From Mycobacterium spongiae (GTDB taxonomy: Bacteria > Actinomycetota > Actinomycetes > Mycobacteriales > Mycobacteriaceae), in NCBI RefSeq assembly GCF_018278905.1, contig NZ_CP046600.1, forward strand, positions 744,001-808,000: a stretch of DNA of 64,000 nt, given 5' to 3'. Under the pieces are notes generated by a model. The model was not told where the DNA came from. It ran no database searches and was given only the letters and a program-made list of their open reading frames with translations. Position 1 is the first letter of the stretch, and every line of letters starts with the position of its first letter. The translations under genes and the position numbers were made by a program. Below are positions 10,226-39,200 of the stretch, piece by piece.

Positions 10226-12403
10226 TCACCGGCCTTCGGCGAACGCGCGCAACGATGCCACCTGGGCGGGATTCAGTGAGGGACCGATGGTTTCGCAGGC
10301 GGCGGCAAGGTCCGCGGCGGTGACGGTGGCCGCGTCGATGGTCCGGCGCATCGCGGTAAGCGCGGCCTCGCGCAGCAGGGCCACGCAGTCGGCGGCGCTG
10401 TATCCCTCCAGGCCGGCCGCTACGGCGTCGAGGTCAACGTCAGAACCCAGCGGGATCGACTTGCCGGCGGTGCGCAGGATTGCGCTGCGCGCTGCGGTGT
10501 CGGGCGGTTCGACGAACACGAGCCGTTCCAGCCGGCCCGGCCGCAGCAGCGCGGAGTCGACAAGGTCGGGCCGGTTGGTTGCACCGAGCACGACCACGTC
10601 GCGCAGCGGATCGATACCGTCGAGCTCGGTCAGTAGCGCGGCCACCACTCGGTCGGTCACTCCCGAGTCGAAGCTCTGGCCGCGTCGCGGCGCCAGCGCG
10701 TCGATCTCGTCGAGGAACACCAACGCCGGCGCTGAGTCGCGAGCCCGGCGGAACAATTCGCGCACCGCCTTCTCCGAGGAGCCCACCCATTTATCCATCA
10801 GCTCGGAGCCTTTGACCGCGTGCACGCTCAGCTGGCCGGTGCTGGCCAGCGCACGCACCAGATATGTCTTTCCGCAGCCCGGCGGTCCGTACAGCAGCAC
10901 GCCCCGGGGCGGTTCGATACCGAGGCGGTCGAAGGTGTCGGGGTGCTGCAGCGGCCACAGCACGGTTTCGGTGAGTGCCTGTTTGGCCGCGGCCATGTCG
11001 CCGACGTCGTCGAGCGTGACGCTTCCCACGCTGACTTCTTCGCCGGCCGATCGTGACAGCGGCCGGATGACGGTCAGTGCGCCGAGCAGGTCGTCCTGGG
11101 TCAATGTTGGAGGCTGGCCGTCGGCGCTGGCTCGAGATGCCGCCCGCAACGCCGCCTCGCGCATCAGTGCGGCCAAGTCGGCGACGACGAAACCCGGTGT
11201 GCGGTTAGCGATCTCGTCAAGGTCGAGGTCTTCGGTCGGGACCGGCTTCAGCAGCGCCTCCAACAGCGATTTGCGGGTCGTCGCATCCGGTAGCGGAAGG
11301 CCCAGCTCCCGGTCGCACAGTTCAGGCGAGCGCAGCCGTGCATCCACTTGGTCGGGCCGGGCGGAAGTGGCGATCAGCGCTACGCCTTCGGTGTCCACGG
11401 CGGTGCGCAGCTGGGTCAGGATCAGCGCCGACACCGGTTGGGCAGCCGCCGGCAGCAGGGCGTCGATATCGGTGATCAGCAGCACGCCGCCGCCGTCGCG
11501 AACCGTCTTCACGGCCGAGGCGACGGCGCGCAGTCGGTCGTTGGCGGCCACCGCCCCGGCCTCCGGGCCGTCCAGTCGCACTACTCTGCGGCCGTCGCAC
11601 ACCGCGCGTACCAGCGTCTCCTTTCCCACGCCGGCCGGACCCGACACCAGCACACCGAGAAAGGTCTCGGCGCCCAGAGCCTTGAGCAGGTGCGGTTCGT
11701 CAAGGGCGAGTTTGAGCCATTCGGTGAGCTTGGCGGCCTGTGGTTGGGTGCCCTTGAGTTCTTCGACTTGGATCTCCGGGCTCGCGAGGTCACCGACGGA
11801 CGTGGTGGCGACAGATTGGCCGGCGGAACCCCAGGTCACCAGCGAGTTGGGCTGCACGCTGACCGGACTCTTGGGGTCGACGCCGGTGACGGTCAGCAGC
11901 TCCGACGTCCAGCTGATCCCGACCGCCGCCGCCAGTGCACTGCTCGCCGCTGACGTCGACGTGCCGGGGCCCAGATCGCGCGGCAAGAGCGACACAGCGT
12001 CGCCCACCGTCATCACCTTGCCGAGCAGGGCTTGGCGCAGGGTGGCCGGGGGAATCGACTTGGTGGTCTGTGAGGAGCCGCTCAGTGTCACCGACCGCGC
12101 GCCGTAGACGGTGACCGGACCGACAAGGACCTCGGAGCTCTCCCGCAGCCCCGCGTTGGACAGCGTCACGTCGTCGAGCAACACCGTGCCCACCGGGACA
12201 TCGCCCTCGGCCACCCCCGCCACCGCGGCAGTCGTTCGTGACCCGGTCAGCGACACCGCGTCCCACTCACGGATACCGAGGGCGGCAATGGCATTCGGGT
12301 GCAACCGGACGACGCCGCGGCGCGAGTCGACCGCCGACGTATTCAGCCGGGCCGTGAGTTTCAACTGGCGGGTCGTCCCGGATTGTGCACCGGGTTGGGT
12401 CAT
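10226..12403 (-). CDS. Two-domain AAA ATPase (Rv0435c homologue, Cdc48/VCP-like)
   Basis: Encodes 725 residues, near-identical in architecture to M. tuberculosis Rv0435c. A Cdc48-like N domain (residues ~10-200, starting QLKLTARLNTSAVDSRRG) is followed by two AAA modules. The second has an intact Walker A (GPPGCGKT, ~506-513) and Walker B (LVFLDEIDAL, ~562-571). The first has a Walker A (GPAGVGKE, ~255-262), but its Walker B reads LLITDIDAL, so the usual Asp-Glu pair is Thr-Asp. Catalysis therefore probably rests on the second module. It is likely a cytosolic unfoldase or segregase; the substrate is unknown. The ATG overlaps the pssA stop (ATGA), coupling it to phospholipid synthesis genes. 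Confidence 0.93.
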   Translation of the reverse strand: MTQPGAQSGTTRQLKLTARLNTSAVDSRRGVVRLHPNAIAALGIREWDAVSLTGSRTTAAVAGVAEGDVPVGTVLLDDVTLSNAGLRESSEVLVGPVTVYGARSVTLSGSSQTTKSIPPATLRQALLGKVMTVGDAVSLLPRDLGPGTSTSAASSALAAAVGISWTSELLTVTGVDPKSPVSVQPNSLVTWGSAGQSVATTSVGDLASPEIQVEELKGTQPQAAKLTEWLKLALDEPHLLKALGAETFLGVLVSGPAGVGKETLVRAVCDGRRVVRLDGPEAGAVAANDRLRAVASAVKTVRDGGGVLLITDIDALLPAAAQPVSALILTQLRTAVDTEGVALIATSARPDQVDARLRSPELCDRELGLPLPDATTRKSLLEALLKPVPTEDLDLDEIANRTPGFVVADLAALMREAALRAASRASADGQPPTLTQDDLLGALTVIRPLSRSAGEEVSVGSVTLDDVGDMAAAKQALTETVLWPLQHPDTFDRLGIEPPRGVLLYGPPGCGKTYLVRALASTGQLSVHAVKGSELMDKWVGSSEKAVRELFRRARDSAPALVFLDEIDALAPRRGQSFDSGVTDRVVAALLTELDGIDPLRDVVVLGATNRPDLVDSALLRPGRLERLVFVEPPDTAARSAILRTAGKSIPLGSDVDLDAVAAGLEGYSAADCVALLREAALTAMRRTIDAATVTAADLAAACETIGPSLNPAQVASLRAFAEGR

Positions 12404-13350
12404 GGCCGCCCGCCAGGCTTGCGCAGGCCCAGGCGCGCCATCGACCGGCGGTGCGGTTGTGACCGGCGGCGGGTGGCGCGCCGCACGGCGCGCTGTTGCG
12501 CCCAGCGCTGCCTCGCCTTCGGGTCCCACGTTTCGGGGTGCTTCGCCAGAAACCGCTTGCTGCGTACCGCAAAGGGGATGTGGATGACATAGGCGACGAT
12601 GATCGCCAGAAGCGTGAGGTACGGAAAGATGAATGCCGAGGCCACGCCGATGGCGAGCAGAGCCAGCATGGGGGCGACCATGGTCGGCGGCACCGTGAAG
12701 GTATGCACCTTGCGCATCGGGATGCGGCTGACGACCAGCAGGGAGACTCCGACGAGCCACACCGCCACCACCCAGTTGGCCCAGTCGGTGTTCCACCAGT
12801 CGTCGCGGAAACCCCATTCCTCCAGCTGCAGCTTCGCCGCAATGGGACCGACGGCTCCGACGGCCCCGGCCGGCGCCGGCATGCCGACGAAGTAGTTCTT
12901 GGCATAGACAGGCTGATCGACATCGAGCAGCACGTTGAATCGCGCCAGGCGCAGCACGACGCAGACCGCATAGAGGAGGACGACCAGCCAGCCAACCCTG
13001 GGCAGGTTCTGCAACAGGATTGCGTAGACGATGAACGCCGGGACGACGCCAAAGTTGATCGCGTCGGCGAGCGAATCGATTTCCTCGCCCATACGCGACG
13101 TCGCGTTCAGCACGCGCGCAATGCGCCCGTCGAGCGCGTCCAGCACGGCAGCCAGCACGAGCAGAGCCATTGCCCAGGTGGCCCGGCTGTGTTCGGGCAT
13201 GCTGGTGTCTTGAGCGTATTTGACCGCGGTGAGCCCGAGGCAGATCGCCGCCACGGTCATGGCGCTGGGTAGGTAGCGCACGGTGATGTGCCGCTGCCTG
13301 TCGGGCCTGGTGGAACCTGTGGACCTGGCGGACCTGGTGGGCTTGGTCAT
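12400..13350 (-). CDS. pssA: CDP-diacylglycerol-serine O-phosphatidyltransferase
   Basis: Encodes 316 residues. The CDP-alcohol phosphotransferase motif is complete at residues 74-96 (D74-G75, A78-R79, G88, D92, D96), and several membrane helices follow. The enzyme makes phosphatidylserine from CDP-diacylglycerol and serine in the cytoplasmic membrane. The C-terminus is basic ([11 protein letters not shown]), as in Rv0436c. The N-terminus is about 20 residues longer than the M. tuberculosis protein. The chosen ATG overlaps the psd stop (ATGA). Downstream it overlaps the AAA ATPase start. The order psd-pssA-AAA ATPase is the M. tuberculosis order. Confidence 0.95.
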   Translation of the reverse strand: MTKPTRSARSTGSTRPDRQRHITVRYLPSAMTVAAICLGLTAVKYAQDTSMPEHSRATWAMALLVLAAVLDALDGRIARVLNATSRMGEEIDSLADAINFGVVPAFIVYAILLQNLPRVGWLVVLLYAVCVVLRLARFNVLLDVDQPVYAKNYFVGMPAPAGAVGAVGPIAAKLQLEEWGFRDDWWNTDWANWVVAVWLVGVSLLVVSRIPMRKVHTFTVPPTMVAPMLALLAIGVASAFIFPYLTLLAIIVAYVIHIPFAVRSKRFLAKHPETWDPKARQRWAQQRAVRRATRRRSQPHRRSMARLGLRKPGGRP

Positions 13351-14093
13351 GGCAGCTCGGCCAGGACGGTCTCGGCGCCCACCGCGCGCTGGCCCGGCGT
13401 GACCAGCACCCGCGAGCCCTCGGGAAGATAGGTGTCTAGTCGCGAGCCGAAGCGGATCAGGCCGTAGGTGTCGCCGATCACCAGCTTGTCCCCGGCGTGT
13501 GCGTCGCACACAATGCGCCGGGCTAACAATCCCGCTATTTGCACGACGATGACCTCTGAGACCTCTGAGCCCTCTGTGCCTTGGGCGCCGCCTGGGGTGC
13601 GGATCCGCACGCTGGTGCGCTCGTTGGCCGCGCTCGCCTCGGGCCGATCGGCTGATCCGAAGCGGCCCGGGCGGTGCTGGACGGCGATAACTTCGCCGCT
13701 CACGGGGACGCGCTGGACGTGAACATCCAGCAGCGACAGGAAGATGCTGATCCGCAGCCAGGGCACCTCGCCCATGCTGAGTTCGGCGGGCGGGGCGACG
13801 GAGTCGATCGCGCAGATCACGCCGTCGGCGGGTGCGACGACAGCGCCCGGCCGAGTGGGTGGCACCCGCGGGGGGTGTCGGAAGAAGCCCGCGCATGCGC
13901 CGGCGGCCAGCAGACCCCCCCGGCGCAGCCAGCGGAAGTTGCGCCCGGTTGCCGCTTGGCACAGAGCCCCGGCGGAGGCGACCGCCAGGCCGGTGGAGAT
14001 GAAGGGGCGGCCTGCCGGGTGAATCGGCGGAACGGTGGAGCGCACCAACTCGAGGAGGTGTTGGGGGCCTTCGGGGCGGGGGCGTCGTGCCAC
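13347..14093 (-). CDS. psd: Phosphatidylserine decarboxylase proenzyme, short type
   Basis: Encodes 248 residues of the small (archaeal/actinobacterial) decarboxylase type. The self-cleavage motif is RFGSR (G216-S217). Cleavage before S217 would yield the pyruvoyl cofactor on the alpha chain. It converts phosphatidylserine, the product of the adjacent pssA, to phosphatidylethanolamine at the membrane. An N-terminal hydrophobic stretch (residues ~30-72) gives membrane association. Compared with the M. tuberculosis protein as I remember it, there is an insertion of about ten residues ([12 protein letters not shown]) around residues 169-181. It overlaps pssA by 4 bases. Confidence 0.95.
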   Translation of the reverse strand: MARRPRPEGPQHLLELVRSTVPPIHPAGRPFISTGLAVASAGALCQAATGRNFRWLRRGGLLAAGACAGFFRHPPRVPPTRPGAVVAPADGVICAIDSVAPPAELSMGEVPWLRISIFLSLLDVHVQRVPVSGEVIAVQHRPGRFGSADRPEASAANERTSVRIRTPGGAQGTEGSEVSEVIVVQIAGLLARRIVCDAHAGDKLVIGDTYGLIRFGSRLDTYLPEGSRVLVTPGQRAVGAETVLAELP

Positions 14094-14163
14094 GCGGTCA
14101 TCTTACGGAAGGCATTGCGAGCCGAACTGGCCCGTCGGCACGGCTTTGCCCACCCGGTGTTGG

Positions 14164-15384
14164 CTACGTCAGATCCCAGACCTGCAGCTGGGTTCCGGCG
14201 GAAACCTCCACGGTGTCCTCCGGGATGTCCAGGAGCCCGTTGGCCAGCGCCAGCCAGCGCAGGTGATGCGACGCCGGTGGCCCGTAGCTGGTGACCTCGC
14301 CGGTTTCCTTGTTGAGGACGGCGCGGCGGAACTGCCGTTTGCCGCGCGGCGACGTCAGTGTCTCGGTGAGTACTGCGGCGCGGTGCGGTCGGTACGGATC
14401 CGGCAGCCCCATCGCCCTCCGCAGCGGCGGACGGATGAACACCTCGAAGGACACCAGCGCGCTGACCGGGTTGCCGGGCAGCGTGACGATCGGTGTGCCG
14501 GCGACCCGCCCGACGCCTTGAGGCATTCCCGGCTGCATGGCCACTTTGACAAATTCCACGCCCTCATCGGCCTGGCCGGAGGGGCCGAAGGCGTCTTTGA
14601 CCACTTCGTAGGCGCCGGCGCTGACCCCGCCGCTGGTGATGATGAGGTCGACGTGGTACTCAGGGGCCGCGTGGCGGTCGAGGATCGCGCGGAATTGGGC
14701 GACGTCGTCGCCGGCGGTCGCGGTGGCGACCACCGTGGCGCCCGCGTCGCGGACGGCGCCGGCCAGCATGACCGAGTTGGACTCGTAGATCTGACCCGGC
14801 TGCAGCGGGGTGCCCGGGGTCACCAGCTCTGACCCGGTGGAAATCACCAGAACCCGCTGCGGAGGCAGCACGTGCAGCTCGGCGAGCCCGAGTGCGGCGG
14901 CCAGGCCGAGGGTGGCGGGAGTGACGATCTGGCCTTTGGACAGCACCGTCGTGCCCGCGGTGACGTCTTCCCCGGCCAGCCGGATGTGCTTGCCGGCGGT
15001 GGCCTGCTGGCGGATCGCCACGGACGCGACGCCGCCGTCGGTGGCTTCGACCGGGACGATGGCCGTCGCACCAGCCGGAACTGGCGCGCCGGTCATGATG
15101 CGGTGTGCGGTTGCGGGTTGCAACGTGAGTTCTTCGGTGCGTCCGGCGGGAATGTCTTCGGCCACCGGCAACACGATCGGATGGTCCGGTGTCGCAGCCG
15201 CGGTATCTTCGGCGCGCACCGCATAGCCGTCCATCGCGGAGTTGTCGAAAACCGGCAGTGACAGCGGCGCCACCACGTCGTCGGCGAGGGCCAGCCCTTG
15301 GGCGTGTTCGAGCGGTACCGAGGCCGCGGCGCGGGGCCGGATCAACTCGGCGACGACGCGCTGGTGCTCTTCAACTGAACGCAT
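14164..15384 (-). CDS. moeA2: Molybdopterin molybdenumtransferase MoeA2
   Basis: Encodes 406 residues, closely matching Rv0438c. MoeA inserts molybdate into adenylylated molybdopterin to finish the molybdenum cofactor. Motifs seen are PVFDNSAMDGYAVRA, EDIPAGR, MTGAPVPAGATAIVPVE, STGSELVTPG, TSGGVSAG and TLPGNPVSALVSFE, in the family order. The ATG at 15384 corresponds to the M. tuberculosis start. A GTG at 15423 in the same frame would add 13 residues. It lies 70 bases upstream of psd on the same strand, so it may be cotranscribed with it. The next gene upstream is the PE_PGRS giant rather than the SDR gene found in M. tuberculosis. Confidence 0.94.
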   Translation of the reverse strand: MRSVEEHQRVVAELIRPRAAASVPLEHAQGLALADDVVAPLSLPVFDNSAMDGYAVRAEDTAAATPDHPIVLPVAEDIPAGRTEELTLQPATAHRIMTGAPVPAGATAIVPVEATDGGVASVAIRQQATAGKHIRLAGEDVTAGTTVLSKGQIVTPATLGLAAALGLAELHVLPPQRVLVISTGSELVTPGTPLQPGQIYESNSVMLAGAVRDAGATVVATATAGDDVAQFRAILDRHAAPEYHVDLIITSGGVSAGAYEVVKDAFGPSGQADEGVEFVKVAMQPGMPQGVGRVAGTPIVTLPGNPVSALVSFEVFIRPPLRRAMGLPDPYRPHRAAVLTETLTSPRGKRQFRRAVLNKETGEVTSYGPPASHHLRWLALANGLLDIPEDTVEVSAGTQLQVWDLT

Positions 15385-15947
15385 TTGGCCATTATCGGCG
15401 TGGGTCGTGGGGACGTCGGACACGGTCCCATAGAAGCAAAGCCTCGGGTCAGCTTCAGAGATAGTTCGGTGTCGTCAACTGTCTCGTGCGGAGACCGTCG
15501 CGAGATCTCGTGGCACGACTGTCGCCCGCCCGATGGGTGAATCGACGACCGTCGCCGCGCTCATCTAAGGGCACCGACGGATAGACATCGCGCGGCTCAA
15601 GCCGCATGGCCATCTGAGGCACATAGCCATCTGAGGATTGCGCCGCCGGCGAGTCGTTGCAGGGCCATTCAGGCCAGGGCGACGCAAAGCCCGCTGATCG
15701 TGTTCGGCTGGTCTGCGGCGATCACGATCAGATCAGGTATCGCGAGTTCGCCGAATACTGCCCGCAGTTTGGTCTTGTCGTATGCGGCAGCGGGAGTGTG
15801 TGAGCCGCAGCGAGGAGGCAGCCCTGCACGTGGTGGCGCATGGGCCGATTTGCCCACCGCGTGGCGATGCTAGCTCGTTGCGGAGACACGACGCGACCCG
15901 TACCCGTTGTTTGCGGGCACTACGGCCAGCCTAGCGGGTGTCCGCTG
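15385..15947. other. Intergenic region between moeA2 and the giant PE_PGRS gene
   Basis: About 560 bases without a supportable gene. The part nearest moeA2 should contain its promoter. A 62-codon minus-strand frame at 15669-15857 has no recognisable family and no ribosome binding site. A direct repeat of CCATCTGAG(G) occurs near 15610 and 15628. No terminator hairpin was recognised downstream of the giant gene. Confidence 0.5.
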
Positions 15948-32573
<16,626 letters not shown>

Positions 32574-33248
32574 GGTGCCCGCACCACCCGCACCGCCGGC
32601 GCCACCGATCCCGCCGGTGCCGCCATCCCCGGCGGACCCATCGCTGCCCGCGACCGAGCCGGTGCCGCCTTGCCGGCGTCGCCGCCGGTGCCGCCGACGC
32701 CGCCTTTACCGCCCCACCGCCGCGCGTGCCGTCGTTGGCGCTGTTATCGGTCCCCGCCCGCCTGCCCACCGGTGCCGCCGGTGCCGCCGTCGCCGCCCGC
32801 ACCGCCGGCACCCTCGGTGCCGCCGGCACCGAGGCCGGTCGGCCCACCGGCACCCCCGGCACCGCCGTCGCCGCCGGCCGCGCCCTGGCCGCCGGTACCG
32901 CCATCAGCAGCACCCACGGTGCCGCACCACCCGCACCGCCGGCGCCACCGATACCGCCGGTGCCGCCATCACCGGCGCTGCCGTCGGCACCCGCCGCCGA
33001 GCCGGTGCCACCTTGCCGGCGTCGCCGCCGGTGCCGCCGACGCCGCCTTTACCGCCGCCCCGCCGGCGGTCCCGTCGTTGGCGCTGTTATCGGTCCCCGC
33101 CCCGCCTTGGCCACCTTGACCGCCGGTGCCGCCGTCGCCGCCCGCACCGCCGGCACCCTCGGTGCCACCGGCACCGGCACCGGTCGCCCCACCGGCACCC
33201 CCGGCACCGCCGTCGCCGCCGGCCGCGCCCTGGCCGCCGGTACCGCCA

Positions 33249-36200
33249 TCAGCAGCACCCACGGTGCCGGCACCACCCGCACCGCCGACGCCACCGATAC
33301 CGCCGCACCGCCATCACCGGCGCTGCCGTCGCGCCCGCCGCCGAGCCGGTGCCACCGGTGCCGGCCGCCCCACCGGTGCCGCCGACGCCGCCTTTACCGC
33401 CGGCCCCGCCCGCGACGCCGTCGTTGGCGCTGTTATCGGTCCCCGCCCCGCCTTGGCCACCGATGCCGCCGGTGCCGCCGTCGCCGCCCGCACCGCCGGC
33501 ACCCTCGGTGCCACCGGCACCGAGGCCGGTCGCGCCACCGGCACCCCCGGCCCCGCCGTCGCCGCCGGCCGCGCCCTGGCCGCCGGTACCGCCATCAGCA
33601 GCACCCATGGTGCCGGCACCACCCGCACCGCCGACGCCACCGATACCGCCGACACCGCCATCACCGGCGCTGCCGTCGGCACCCGCCGCCGAGCCGGTGC
33701 CACCGGTGCCGGCCGCCCCACCGGTGCCGCCGACGCCGCCTTTACCACCCACACCGCCCGCGGTCCCGTCGTTGGCGCTGTTATCGGTCCCCGACCCGCC
33801 TTGGCCACCGATGCCGCCGGTGCCGCCGTCGCCGCCCGCACCGCCGGCACCCTCGGTGCCACCGGCACCGGCACCGGTCGCCCCACCGGCACCCCCGGCA
33901 CCGCCGTCGCCGCCGGCCGCGCCCTGGCCGCCGGTACCGCCATCAGCAGCGCCGATGGTGCCGGCACCACCCGCACCGCCGGTGCCACCAGTACCGCCGA
34001 CACCGCCATCACCCGCGCTGCCGTCGGCACCCGCCGCGGAGCCGGTGCCACCGGTGCCGGCCGCCCCACCGGTGCCGCCGACGCCGCCTTTACCGCCGGC
34101 CCCGCCCGCGGTCCCGTCGTTGGCGCTGTTATCGGTCCCCGCCCCGCCTTGGCCACCTTGACCGCCGGTGCCGCCGTCGCCGCCCGCACCGCCGGCACCC
34201 TCGGTGCCGCCGGCACCGAGGCCGGTCGCGCCCCCGGCACCCCCGGCACCGCCGTCGCCGCCGGCCGCGCCCTGGCCGCCGGTACCGCCATCAGCAGCAC
34301 CCATGGTGCCGGCACCACCCGCACCGCCGGTGCCACCAGTACCGCCGACACCGCCATCACCGGCGCTGCCGTCGGCACCCGCCGCCGAGCCGGTGCCACC
34401 GGTGCCGGCCGCCCCACCGGTGCCGCCGACGCCGCCTTTACCGCCCACACCGCCCGCGGTCCCGTCGTTGGCGCTGTTATCGGTCCCCGCCCCGCCTTGG
34501 CCACCGATGCCGCCGGTGCCGCCGTCGCCGCCCGCACCGCCGGCACCCTCGGTGCCGCCGGCACCGGCACCGGTCGCCCCACCGGCACCCCCGGCACCGC
34601 CGTCGCCGCCGGCCGCGCCCTGGCCGCCGGTACCGCCATCAGCAGCGCCGATGGTGCCGGCACCACCCGCACCGCCGGTGCCACCAGTACCGCCGACACC
34701 GCCATCACCGGCGCTGCCGTCGGCACCCGCCGCCGAGCCGGTGCCACCGGTGCCGGCCGCCCCACCGGTGCCGCCGATGCCGCCTTTACCGCCGACCCCG
34801 CCGGCGGTCCCGTCGTTGGCGCTGTTATCGGTCCCCGCCCCGCCTTGGCCACCGGTGCCGCCGGTGCCGCCGTCGCCGCCCGCACCGCCGGCGCCCTGGG
34901 TGCCGCCGGCACCGAGGCCGGTCGCGCCACCGGCACCGCCGGCCCCGCCGTCGCCGCCGGCCGCGCCCTGGCCGCCGGTACCGCCATCAGCAGCGCCGAT
35001 GGTGCCGGCACCACCGGCGCCGCCGGTGCCACCGATCCCGCCGGTGCCGCCATCCCCGGCGGTACCCGCCGCGCCCGCGACCGAGCCGGTGCCGCCTTGG
35101 CCGGCGTCGCCGCCGGTGCCGCCGATGCCGCCTTTACCGCCGGCCCCGCCCGCGGTCCCGTCGTTGGCGCTGTTGTCGGTGCCCGCACCACCAGCACCAC
35201 CGGTGCCGCCGGTGCCGCCGTCGCCGCCCGCACCGCCGGCGCCCTGGGTGCCGCCGGCACCGGCACCGGTCGCGCCACCGGCACCCCCGGCACCGCCGTC
35301 GCCGCCGGCCGCGCCCTGGCCGCCGGTACCGCCATCAGCAGCGCCCATGGTGCCGGCACCACCCGCACCGCCGGTGCCACCAGTACCGCCGACACCGCCA
35401 TCACCGGCGCTGCCGTCGGCACCCGCCGCGGAGCCGGTGCCGCCGGTGCCGGCCGCCCCACCGGTGCCGCCGACGCCGCCTTTACCGCCCACACCGCCGG
35501 CGGTCCCGTCGTTGGCGCTGTTATCGGTCCCCGCCCCGCCTTGGCCACCTTGACCGCCGGTGCCGCCGTCGCCGCCCGCACCGCCGGCACCCTGGGTGCC
35601 GCCGGCACCGGCACCGGTCGCGCCACCGGCACCCCCGGCACCGCCGTCGCCGCCGGCCGCGCCCTGGCCGCCGGTACCGCCATCAGCGGCACCGATGGTG
35701 CCGGCACCACCGGCGCCGCCGGTGCCACCGATCCCGCCGGTGCCGCCATCCCCGGCGGACCCATCGCTGCCCGCGACCGAGCCGGTGCCGCCTTGGCCGG
35801 CGTCGCCGCCGGTGCCGCCGATGCCGCCTTTACCGCCGGCCCCGCCCGCGGTCCCGTCGTTGGCGCTGTTATCGGTCCCCGCCCCGCCTTGGCCACCGAT
35901 GCCGCCGGTGCCGCCGTCGCCGCCCGCACCGCCGGCACCCTGGGTGCCGCCGGTACCGGCACCGGTCGCCCCACCGGCACCCCCGGCACCGCCGTCGCCG
36001 CCGGCCGCGCCCTGGCCGCCGGTACCGCCATCAGCAGCGCCGATGGTGCCGGCACCACCCGCACCGCCGGTGCCGCCGGTGCCGCCGACACCGCCATCAC
36101 CGGCGCTGCCGTCGGCACCCGCCGCGGAGCCGGTGCCACCGGTGCCGGCCGCCCCACCGGTGCCGCCGATGCCGCCTTTACCGCCGGCCCCGCCGGCGGT

Positions 36201-39200
36201 GCCGTCGTTGGCGCTGTTGTCGGTGCCGGCACCACCAGCACCACCGGTGCCGCCGGTGCCGCCGTCGCCGCCCGCACCGCCGGCGCCCTGGGTGCCGCCG
36301 GCACCGAGGCCGGTCGCGCCACCGGCACCGCCGGCCCCGCCGTCGCCGCCGGTCGCGCCCTGGCCGCCGGTACCGCCATCGGCGGCACCCATGGTGCCGG
36401 CACCACCGGCGCCGCCGGTGCCACCGATCCCGCCGGTGCCGCCATCCCCGGCGGTACCCGCCGCGCCCGCGACCGAGCCGGTGCCGCCTTGGCCGGCGTC
36501 GCCGCCGGTGCCGCCGATGCCGCCTTTACCGCCGGCCCCGCCGGCGGTGCCGTCGTTGGCGCTGTTATCGGTCCCCGACCCGCCTTGGCCACCTTGGCCG
36601 CCGGTGCCGCCGTCGCCGCCCGCACCGCCGGCGCCCTGGGTGCCGCCGGCACCGAGGCCGGTCGCGCCACCGGCACCGCCGGCACCGCCGTCGCCGCCGG
36701 TCGCGCCTTGGCCGCCGGTACCGCCATCGGCGGCACCCATGGTGCCGGCACCACCGGCGCCGCCGGTGCCACCGATCCCGCCGGTGCCGCCATCCCCGGC
36801 GGACCCATCGCTGCCCGCGACCGAGCCGGTGCCGCCTTGGCCGGCGTCGCCGCCGGTGCCGCCGATGCCGCCTTTACCGCCGGCCCCGCCCGCGGTGCCG
36901 TCGTTGGCGCTGTTATCGGTCCCCGCCCCGCCTTGGCCACCGATGCCGCCGGTGCCGCCGTCCCCGCCTTGACCGCCGGCACCCTGGGTGCCACCGGCAC
37001 CGAGGCCGGTCGCCCCACCGGCACCCCCGGCCCCGCCGTCGCCGCCGGCCGCGCCCTGGCCGCCGGTACCGCCATCAGCGGCACCCACGGTGCCCGCACC
37101 ACCCGCACCGCCGGTGCCACCAGTACCGCCGACACCGCCATCACCCGCGCTGCCGTCGGCACCCGCCGCGGAGCCGGTGCCACCGGTGCCGGCCGCCCCA
37201 CCGGTGCCGCCGACGCCGCCTTTACCGCCGGCCCCGCCGGCGGTGCCGTCGTTGGCGCTGTTATCGGTCCCCGCCCCGCCTTGGCCACCTTGACCGCCGG
37301 TGCCGCCGTCGCCACCCGCACCGCCGGCACCCTGGGTGCCGCCGGCACCGAGGCCGGTCGCGCCACCGGCACCGCCGGCCCCGCCGTCGCCGCCGGTCGC
37401 GCCTTGGCCGCCGGTACCGCCATCGGCGGCACCCATGGTGCCGGCACCACCGGCGCCGCCGGTGCCACCGATCCCGCCGGTGCCGCCATCACCGGCGCTG
37501 CCGTCGGCACCCGCCGCGGAGCCGGTGCCACCGGTGCCGGCCGCCCCACCGGTGCCGCCGACGCCGCCTTTACCGCCGGCCCCGCCGGCGGTGCCGTCGT
37601 TGGCGCTGTTATCGGTCCCCGCCCCGCCTTGGCCACCGGTGCCGCCGGTGCCGCCGTCGCCACCCGCACCGCCGGCGCCCTGGGTGCCACCGGCACCGAG
37701 GCCGGTCGCCCCACCGGCACCGCCGGCACCGCCGTCGCCGCCGGCCGCGCCCTGGCCGCCGGTACCGCCATCAGCAGCGCCGATGGTGCCGGCACCACCC
37801 GCACCGCCGGTGCCACCGATACCGCCGGTGCCGCCATCACCGGCGCTGCCGTCGGCACCCGCCGCCGAGCCGGTGCCACCGGTGCCGGCCGCCCCACCGG
37901 TGCCGCCGACGCCGCCTTTACCGCCCACACCGCCCGCGGTCCCGTCGTTGGCGCTGTTATCGGTCCCCGACCCGCCTTGGCCACCGATGCCGCCGGTGCC
38001 GCCGTCCCCGCCTTGACCGCCGGCACCCTGGGTGCCACCGGCACCGAGGCCGGTCGCGCCCCCGGCACCCCCGGCCCCGCCGTCGCCGCCGGCCGCGCCC
38101 TGGCCGCCGGTACCGCCATCAGCGGCACCCATGGTGCCGGCACCACCCGCACCGCCGGTGCCACCGATACCGCCGGTGCCGCCATCACCGGCGCTGCCGT
38201 CGGCACCCGCCGCGGAGCCGGTGCCACCGGTGCCGGCCGCCCCACCGGTGCCGCCGATGCCGCCTTTACCACCCACACCGCCCGCGGTCCCGTCGTTGGC
38301 GCTGTTATCGGTCCCCGCCCCGCCTTGGCCACCGGTGCCGCCGGTGCCGCCGTCGCCGCCCGCACCGCCGGCACCCTCGGTGCCGCCGGCACCGAGGCCG
38401 GTCGCGCCCCCGGCACCCCCGGCACCGCCGTCGCCGCCGGCCGCGCCCTGGCCGCCGGTACCGCCATCAGCAGCACCGATGGTGCCGGCACCACCGGCAC
38501 CGCCGGTGCCACCAGTACCGCCGACACCGCCATCACCGGCGCTGCCGTCGGCACCCGCCGCCGAGCCGGTGCCACCGGTGCCGGCCGCCCCACCGGTGCC
38601 GCCGACGCCGCCTTTACCACCCACACCGCCCGCGACGCCGTCGTTGGCGCTGTTATCGGTCCCCGCCCCGCCTTGGCCACCTTGACCGCCGGTGCCGCCG
38701 TCGCCACCCGCACCGCCGGCACCCTCGGTGCCACCGGCACCGGCACCGGTCGCCCCACCGGCACCCCCGGCACCGCCGTCGCCGCCGGCCGCGCCCTGGC
38801 CGCCGGTACCGCCATCAGCAGCACCCATGGTGCCGGCACCACCCGCACCGCCGGTGCCACCGATCCCGCCGGTGCCGCCATCCCCGGCGGACCCATCGCT
38901 GCCCGCGACCGAGCCGGTGCCGCCTTGGCCGGCGTCGCCGCCGGTGCCGCCGACGCCGCCTTTACCGCCGACCCCGCCCGCGGTCCCGTCGTTGGCGCTG
39001 TTATCGGTCCCCGCCCCGCCTTGGCCACCTTGACCGCCGGTGCCGCCGTCGCCACCCGCACCGCCGGCACCCTCGGTGCCACCGGCACCGGCACCGGTCG
39101 CCCCACCGGCCCCGCCGGCCCCGCCGTCGCCGCCGGCCGCGCCCTGGCCGCCGGTACCGCCATCAGCAGCACCCATGGTGCCGGCACCACCCGCACCGCC

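Noticed and set aside
15669..15857. 62-codon minus-strand frame between moeA2 and the giant gene
   Set aside because: No family resemblance, no ribosome binding site, and a chance frame of this length is common at this GC content.
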